NCBI GenBank assembly: GCA_019246575.1
Contig: JAFAQG010000228.1
Coordinates: 1 to 11,742 of the forward strand
Reading direction: 5' to 3'
DNA length: 11,742 nt
From: Acidobacteriaceae bacterium
GTDB lineage: Bacteria > Acidobacteriota > Terriglobia > Bryobacterales > Bryobacteraceae
Under the pieces are notes generated by a model. The model had not been told where the DNA came from, did no database searches, and saw only the letters and a list, made by a program, of their open reading frames with translations. A program made the position numbers and the translations under genes. This document shows positions 7,254 through 11,742 of the stretch, in pieces. Each line of letters begins with the position of its first letter. Position 1 is the stretch's first letter.

Positions 7254-8402
7254 TTAGGCGGCAGCGGCGGTGTCGATAGAAATAGGTTGCACTACCGTGC
7301 GTTTACTTCTGCGGGACCAGCGTAGGACCGGCTGCTCGACTAAGTAATAGGAGGCGGTTGCGAACGCGATGGTGACCGCAACGGCGAAGACGAGTTGTAC
7401 CGCAACGGGGTATGAGGCCGTGACGCGGCGCGCGGTCGAGAGCGTCAGCTGCTGATACAGGTACAACGAGTACGATATCCGGCCCAGAAACGACAGCACC
7501 GGATGGTTAAGCCAGCGCCACGTGCCGCTTGCAATCTGCACGATGAAGATCGCGATGACGAATGGATCCGCGGCCCAGGCCCAGGTGTGGCGGTACGCGA
7601 AGCCAAGCCGGTCGAGCAGGTAACAGGAGAACGCGAGATAGCCGACCGAAGCCAGCGGCGCTGCCGGATGTTCGCATAGGATGCGCAAAGGCCGCGCGAA
7701 CAGGCGCCGCTTGAGCAGTATTGCAAGCAGGCACCCGACCATGAGGTGATCGAGGCGTGTATCGAAGGCGTGATAAATGTAGCTTTGATCAACGTGGAAA
7801 CCGAAATATAGGACAGCGCGGTTGATCCAGACCGCAGGAATAATGCAGAGAGGAATCCACGTAAGCCGCGCGAGGTTCCGCCGGTTCAACAGAACGACGA
7901 GAGGCCAAAGCAGATAAAACTGCTCTTCTACTCCAAGCGACCAAGCATGGCCGAGGAACGAATCCGTGTGCGGATGCAGAATTGCGAGATAGTAATTGGT
8001 GACGTAACACAGGGATGCAATGGAGATCCCAATGGGCATGGGGCGCCTGTGGAGCAGCGTGATCCCGATCCCGAAAATCCAGTACGCATAGAAGGCGGGA
8101 AAAATTCGGAACGTGCGGCGCTTATAAAACGCTTTGAGCGAGATGTTGCCCGTCTTTTCCAGTTCGTTGAGCAGCAGCCACGTGATCAGGAACCCGCTCA
8201 GGACGAAGAACATGATCACACCCATGGCTCCGTTCGCCCAATCGAGCGGGAAATGGGAAAAGATGACGAGGAAAACGGCGATGGCCCGAATGCCGTCGAG
8301 CCCTGGAATTCTGGGCCGGTTGAGATTGGCGCGCAGGCGGTCCGACCAGGCGCCCGCCGAATGAAGCGCCGTTATCGATTCGACTTGCGAACTGCCGCTC
8401 AT
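7254..8402 (-). CDS. Acyltransferase 3 family integral membrane protein
   Basis: 382-residue acyltransferase 3 (OafA/NodX/ExoZ type), which transfers acetyl or other acyl groups to sugars of surface or exported glycans. Family motifs: PGLDGIRAIAVFLVIFSH near residues 33-50 with H50, FFVLSGFLIT (65-74), the basic stretch KRRTFRIFPAF, and HAWSLGVEEQFYLLWP (152-167) with conserved H152 and E160. About ten hydrophobic segments are spread over the protein, ending in VEQPVLRW, a usual C-terminal motif. There is no SGNH extension, so it is the membrane-only form. ATG at 8400-8402 has GGAG (8408-8411) 5 bases upstream and overlaps the stop of the glycosyltransferase gene by 4 bases (ATGA). It is the last gene of the operon and ends 15 bases from the convergent sigma-54 activator gene. 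The acceptor glycan is unknown. Confidence 0.93.
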   Translation of the reverse strand: MSGSSQVESITALHSAGAWSDRLRANLNRPRIPGLDGIRAIAVFLVIFSHFPLDWANGAMGVIMFFVLSGFLITWLLLNELEKTGNISLKAFYKRRTFRIFPAFYAYWIFGIGITLLHRRPMPIGISIASLCYVTNYYLAILHPHTDSFLGHAWSLGVEEQFYLLWPLVVLLNRRNLARLTWIPLCIIPAVWINRAVLYFGFHVDQSYIYHAFDTRLDHLMVGCLLAILLKRRLFARPLRILCEHPAAPLASVGYLAFSCYLLDRLGFAYRHTWAWAADPFVIAIFIVQIASGTWRWLNHPVLSFLGRISYSLYLYQQLTLSTARRVTASYPVAVQLVFAVAVTIAFATASYYLVEQPVLRWSRRSKRTVVQPISIDTAAAA

Positions 8403-9517
8403 GCAAACTCCGGATCTTCGGCGCAGAGTGGCGGTGTGTTTTTCATGGCAGCGGCATTCAGGCCGTACACATCGGCGAGTTTTCTAAAAATGGCAGGCCA
8501 GGCGTATTGTCCGACGAACGCACGCGCATTTCGTACGCATGTTTGGGCGAGCCCGGGTGTTTCGAGAAGGCGGAACACGGCACTGGCGAGGGCGGCGTAA
8601 TCGCCGGGCGGAAAGAGCAGGCCCGTCTCGTCCTGTTTCACTAAAAACGGAATGCCGCCGGGGTTCGAGGTAACAACGGGCAAGCGGGCCGCAAACGCTT
8701 CCAAGATGGATACGGGCTGGTTGTCGGTAAGAGAAGCGTTCAGAAACGCGGCTGCGTTAGCGAACACCGCAGGTATGGAGGAATTGTCTACGGACCCGAG
8801 GAATGTCACTCGCGCGCCGATGCCGAGTTCACCGGTCAGGGCTTCCAGGCGGTCTCGTTCGGTACCGGTGCCCAGGATCGTAAGCGTCGCGGCCGGATAG
8901 CGCTCGAGAATGATGCGAAAAGCGCGCAGGATGGTGTCGACGCCATACACCGGCTCGAGATTACGAGCGACGACGAAATCGGGTCCGAGAGGACGCGGCG
9001 CTGTCGCGAAACGCGCTACATCGCACACATTCGAAATCACGGTGCTTTCGAAGCCGAAATCGCGGAATACCTCGAACAGGTAGTCGGAAGGCACCAGGAT
9101 GCGATGCGCGCAGCGTAGGCTGGCGCGACCAACAGCTCCACACTTACGAAAGAACCTGGGCGCATTTCCGCTGTGGCAGTGAAAAATGACACGCTTTTGC
9201 GCGATACGGCCTGCGAGCATGGCCGGAGCGGCAAATAGGAAGAAATAGAGGCCGGCGCAGCTGTGGATGTGGAGGATGGCGACGCGCGGTAAAGCGCGGA
9301 GCAGCCGGTACAGAAACACCGGTAAGCGCAAAAACGACCGGAGAAACCGCACGTCGTCGAGCTGGCGTAGGATGCCGCTGCGGCCGAGGTTGGTCTCGAT
9401 CGGGATGGCATGGATTCCCTCCGAGCACAGGCCCCGGACCAGAATTTCAGCCTGCACGGACATTCCCCCCGCGGGTGGCGGGAAGTGGCACACGACGCCG
9501 ACAGCATGGCGCGGCAT
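8399..9517 (-). CDS. GT4-family glycosyltransferase
   Basis: 372-residue GT-B glycosyltransferase that would add a sugar from a nucleotide donor to a lipid-linked or growing glycan at the inner face of the membrane. The N-terminal domain has the glycine loop FPPPAGGMS (12-20) and a hydrophobic, basic surface (about 60-110) that could touch the membrane. The C-terminal domain has RNLEPVYGVDTILRAF (185-200), LTILGTGTERDRLE, VTFLGSV and the donor-site segment TDNQPVSILEAFAARLPVV (264-282) with SNPGGIPFLV. The usual E-x7-E motif reads D265-x7-E273, and the basic residue often found after the conserved Arg is replaced (RNLEPVYG). I take this as a GT4 subgroup, not an inactive enzyme. The start has GAGGTGG (9525-9531) upstream and overlaps the preceding stop by one base (TGATG). 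The sugar is not predictable from the sequence. Confidence 0.93.
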   Translation of the reverse strand: MPRHAVGVVCHFPPPAGGMSVQAEILVRGLCSEGIHAIPIETNLGRSGILRQLDDVRFLRSFLRLPVFLYRLLRALPRVAILHIHSCAGLYFFLFAAPAMLAGRIAQKRVIFHCHSGNAPRFFRKCGAVGRASLRCAHRILVPSDYLFEVFRDFGFESTVISNVCDVARFATAPRPLGPDFVVARNLEPVYGVDTILRAFRIILERYPAATLTILGTGTERDRLEALTGELGIGARVTFLGSVDNSSIPAVFANAAAFLNASLTDNQPVSILEAFAARLPVVTSNPGGIPFLVKQDETGLLFPPGDYAALASAVFRLLETPGLAQTCVRNARAFVGQYAWPAIFRKLADVYGLNAAAMKNTPPLCAEDPEFA

Positions 9518-10683
9518 CAGCAGGCCACCTCTTCAGGCACGGCGCTTCGAAACGCTCGGAAATTGTCCGGATCGCCGGCACAGCCCGCTTCGGCGGCTTT
9601 GACGATGTTGTACATCTCGCGCGCGCTTACATAATGAAGCGCATAGCGTTTGCCGTCGTTGTAATTGGTTTCGAGAAACGTTAGCGTTCGCTCCATGGCC
9701 TGTCCCAAAACGGCTTCCATGTTGCGCTCGTTGCAGCCGTGAGTGTGGAGTTTGACGAAGATCCAGTCCGGTCTGCCCTTGACGTGGATTGCTTCGTGAA
9801 TCCATAAGCGAGCGCGCTCGGGCGTCGGAGGGTTGTCGCCCGACAGCTCGCCGTTTTCGACTCGCGGCAGAAGCCCACATTTGCGCGATTTCAGATTGAG
9901 CGCGAGTGGTCCTTGAATGAGCATGAGATCGCCTTCGTGTTCCCGGCCGGCTTCGACATCGACGCCGCTATCGTGCGATTTACGGCGATAGGGATGACCG
10001 GTCGCGTAGTAAATGCTATTCACTTTGCGCGTTTGAGTACGGCTGGGGGTCGAAGGCAGGGTGAAATCGGCGTAGCAGCCGGTTTGGCGAAGGACTTCGA
10101 GCTCGTTATCGACTCCGCAGTGGCGGCCTCCATCGGAGTTATCGAGCGCCCAATTACCGTGAATGAAGGCGTACTCGATTTCGCCGGTTGCGGGGTTACG
10201 ATGCAGAAGCCCGTGACGCGAGTGCAGAATGTGCTTGAAACGGGTGAGCTTTTCCGTTAGGCCTGCGGCAGAGTCGCGATCGTGATGGAGATGAATCTCT
10301 ACGTCGCCGTAACCGGCACGGCAGAGGGCAGCAAGCCGGTCGAGATGTTCTTCCCGGTACTCTTCTTCGGGGAAAAAGAAGGTGTGGCGGTAGTTGCGCT
10401 GATGATAATCGCGGTGCCTCGATGCAAACTGCGGCAGACGCTTAACCCAGAAATTCACGCGCCGGCGCTCGTGCTCGAGTGAAACGTTATTGAAGCGCGG
10501 CTCGTAGTGGTCCGTGACCGCAAGCAGGATGTGAACGAGGCCATTTGGAGGAGTTTGGGGCTGTCGCAGTTTCCGGCGAAGATAAGGCACGAGCCAGATA
10601 TCGAGATCGCGGGAACGCGCGTACGCGCACGCAGCGATGCCGGTTGCGACGAAGGTCGCAATCATCAGCAAGACCCAAATCAT
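9517..10683 (-). CDS. Membrane-anchored NodB/polysaccharide deacetylase-like protein
   Basis: 388-residue protein of uncertain activity. Residues 2-22 form one N-terminal transmembrane helix, so the body could lie outside the membrane or be tethered on its inner face. The remainder resembles the CE4/NodB (beta/alpha) barrel of carbohydrate deacetylases. D58-H59 in AVTDHYEP corresponds to the metal Asp region, FFFPEEEY (102-109) to a strand end, H131/H133/H134 in EIHLHHD to the metal His pair, then FIHGNWAL (173-180), and KLHTHG (311-316) may be the late catalytic His motif. These correspondences are by eye; canonical TFDDG is absent. It could be a deacetylase, another glycan hydrolase-like enzyme or an inactive relative. 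The frame is open 22 codons further, but ATG at 10681-10683 has AGGAGG 7 bases upstream, overlaps the upstream stop by 4 bases (ATGA) and begins at the membrane helix. Confidence 0.75.
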   Translation of the reverse strand: MIWVLLMIATFVATGIAACAYARSRDLDIWLVPYLRRKLRQPQTPPNGLVHILLAVTDHYEPRFNNVSLEHERRRVNFWVKRLPQFASRHRDYHQRNYRHTFFFPEEEYREEHLDRLAALCRAGYGDVEIHLHHDRDSAAGLTEKLTRFKHILHSRHGLLHRNPATGEIEYAFIHGNWALDNSDGGRHCGVDNELEVLRQTGCYADFTLPSTPSRTQTRKVNSIYYATGHPYRRKSHDSGVDVEAGREHEGDLMLIQGPLALNLKSRKCGLLPRVENGELSGDNPPTPERARLWIHEAIHVKGRPDWIFVKLHTHGCNERNMEAVLGQAMERTLTFLETNYNDGKRYALHYVSAREMYNIVKAAEAGCAGDPDNFRAFRSAVPEEVAC

Positions 10684-11742
10684 GCAAGCACCTCCTCGAG
10701 CGTTGCCGCGGCCGCAAGGGCAGCAGCTGCTTCCATCGTTTCGGTCCAATAGCTTTTTAAATACAGATAACGCTCGGCCCGATACTCGCGCACGCCGATA
10801 TGGTGCAGCGCGGAGAAAGCGAACAAGACCTTTTGCAAATCGTCAGGGATCTCGAGCGCGCGGCAGTAATCCGCGATGAGCGACCGTTCGAGGTAATCGA
10901 AGCCAGTGCGCAGAACCTCGCTGAAGATGGGCGGAAACGTGCGATTGGTACGAGCGCGGTTCATCGCGGCGAGGTAATAAAACAGATCGACGAGCGGCAC
11001 GCCGTGACGCTCGGCCAAATCCCAATCGAATACGCCGGCGACGGTCCTCTTTTCGCGATCGAGAAGGATGTTGTCATAGGTAAAATCGCCATGCACCGGG
11101 ACGAGAGGCAGTGATCGCCCAGCGAGCGAATTCACAATGTAGGCGTTAATGTCACGTAAGAGATGACTGCCCGTATGCCCGGCAAGAGCTTCCTCGGCGG
11201 CGTTCAGCACGGGAGACAAAACGCGATTGATAACTGCGGGAGTGAACGTCGTGCACTCTCGAAGGCTGCGCTGGAAGTCGATTAATGCCCGTACGCCCGC
11301 GCGAGCGACGCGCTCATAAACGTGAGGCCTGCACAGTTCGACACGATCCACGGCGTTGCCATCGAGCATCTCTTCGGCGAAGAATGGCTGCCCATGAACT
11401 TCGCCGCGGGCAACGGATATGGGTATGCCAAAAGGCAGCTTATGCCGGCGAAGCTCGGTTGTGATATCGAAATTGACACGCGTCCGGGAAACGGCTCGTT
11501 CTTCCATGGGCATGCGGACGATCAGGCGCCGGCGAGTGGCACGCTCGTGTCCGATGAGGCTGAACCCGATCGGATGCGCGAAGATATAGCGGTCGATATC
11601 CACGTCGAGAGACACTGCGGCCATTACCTGTTCAAATAAGGACGGCCCGGCATTTTCATTCGAGACGGCGATGCCGATCGCTCCGCCGCGATACCCTGTC
11701 AACCAGCCGCAAACGCGCTTTTTGGGTTCCGGCTGCGCGCTC
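10680..11742 (-). CDS. APH-family phosphotransferase, 5' end cut by window
   Basis: Kinase-fold small-molecule phosphotransferase (aminoglycoside/choline kinase-like) using ATP to phosphorylate a hydroxyl of a sugar, alcohol or similar substrate. In the in-window translation (353 residues), the catalytic loop HGDFTYDNIL begins at about residue 217, with catalytic Asp at about 219 and metal-binding Asn at about 224; the metal-binding motif FDWDLAERHG follows at about 238. The N-lobe lies before it (RLIVRMPMEE, EMLDG hinge region). The frame stays open through the window edge, reading SAQPEPKKRVCGWLTGYRGG, so a TTG at 11702 is not a necessary start and the true start is probably outside. About 40 residues precede the recognisable N-lobe, so a preceding domain or fusion is possible. 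It is upstream in a tightly overlapped glycan operon, so a sugar or glycan-precursor substrate is more likely than an antibiotic; this is inference. Confidence 0.83.
   Translation of the reverse strand, partial: SAQPEPKKRVCGWLTGYRGGAIGIAVSNENAGPSLFEQVMAAVSLDVDIDRYIFAHPIGFSLIGHERATRRRLIVRMPMEERAVSRTRVNFDITTELRRHKLPFGIPISVARGEVHGQPFFAEEMLDGNAVDRVELCRPHVYERVARAGVRALIDFQRSLRECTTFTPAVINRVLSPVLNAAEEALAGHTGSHLLRDINAYIVNSLAGRSLPLVPVHGDFTYDNILLDREKRTVAGVFDWDLAERHGVPLVDLFYYLAAMNRARTNRTFPPIFSEVLRTGFDYLERSLIADYCRALEIPDDLQKVLFAFSALHHIGVREYRAERYLYLKSYWTETMEAAAALAAAATLEEVLA
10691..10696 (-). promoter_or_regulatory. Ribosome-binding site AGGAGG deciding the deacetylase-like gene start
   Basis: A perfect Shine-Dalgarno AGGAGG on the minus strand, 7 bases before the ATG at 10681-10683 and inside the last codons of the phosphotransferase gene. 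It favours this start over the longer open frame reaching 10749 and supports translational coupling of the two genes. Confidence 0.8.

Noticed and set aside
7947..8600. 217-residue open frame on the plus strand
   Set aside because: It is antisense to the acyltransferase and glycosyltransferase genes; its charged, low-complexity product is typical of a shadow frame in GC-rich DNA.
10386..10393. GGCGGTAG, like the ops element used by RfaH
   Set aside because: It is on the strand opposite to the glycan operon and inside the deacetylase-like gene, so it would not be in the non-template strand of the transcript concerned.
10684..10749. 22-codon N-terminal extension of the deacetylase-like protein
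   Set aside because: The downstream ATG has a perfect AGGAGG 7 bases away and the ATGA overlap; the extension is Gly/Cys/Arg-rich and precedes the membrane helix without need.
10680..11742. Antibiotic-resistance aminoglycoside kinase
   Set aside because: The APH fold is shared by many sugar and choline kinases; the glycan-operon context and lack of mobile elements do not support resistance.

Overview
The window is an accessory stretch of a GC-rich bacterial chromosome. The gene mix (FabH-like synthase, UpxY/RfaH-like NusG paralogue, PilZ protein, several two-component proteins, exopolysaccharide-type enzymes) and the style of the proteins suggest an Acidobacteriota member, perhaps of the Solibacter/Bryobacter type. 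That placement is inference from general resemblance; no marker gene is present. Every gene except the two cut by the window edges looks intact. I saw no tRNA, rRNA, insertion sequence or CRISPR array.

Layout. (1) 1-966, plus strand: the 3' part of a beta-ketoacyl-ACP synthase III-like gene, with its Cys-His-Asn triad intact. (2) 976-4091, minus strand: a regulatory group read in the order PilZ protein, NusG-like antiterminator (11-base overlap with the PilZ gene), then after a 157-base gap a membrane-bound hybrid histidine kinase that runs convergent to the synthase. (3) About 4092-4413: a divergent intergenic region with a short direct repeat. (4) 4414-7238, plus strand: a soluble histidine kinase with a degenerate N-terminal receiver, followed 41 bases later by an NtrC-type sigma-54 activator with a complete receiver, GAFTGA loop and Fis-type HTH. 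(5) 7254-11742, minus strand: four genes joined by 4-, 1- and 4-base overlaps, encoding an APH-fold phosphotransferase (cut by the window end), a membrane-anchored NodB/deacetylase-like protein, a GT4 glycosyltransferase and an integral-membrane acyltransferase 3.

Working model. The right-hand operon builds or decorates a cell-surface glycan or glycolipid, and the synthase at the left may supply an acyl or polyketide-like chain. The genes between them could control that production at several levels: transcription initiation (kinase plus sigma-54 activator), elongation (NusG paralogue) and possibly c-di-GMP (PilZ). The PilZ-NusG overlapping pair is the most suggestive arrangement. The link between regulators and the glycan operon rests on proximity only: no convincing sigma-54 -24/-12 promoter or ops-like element was found in the window.
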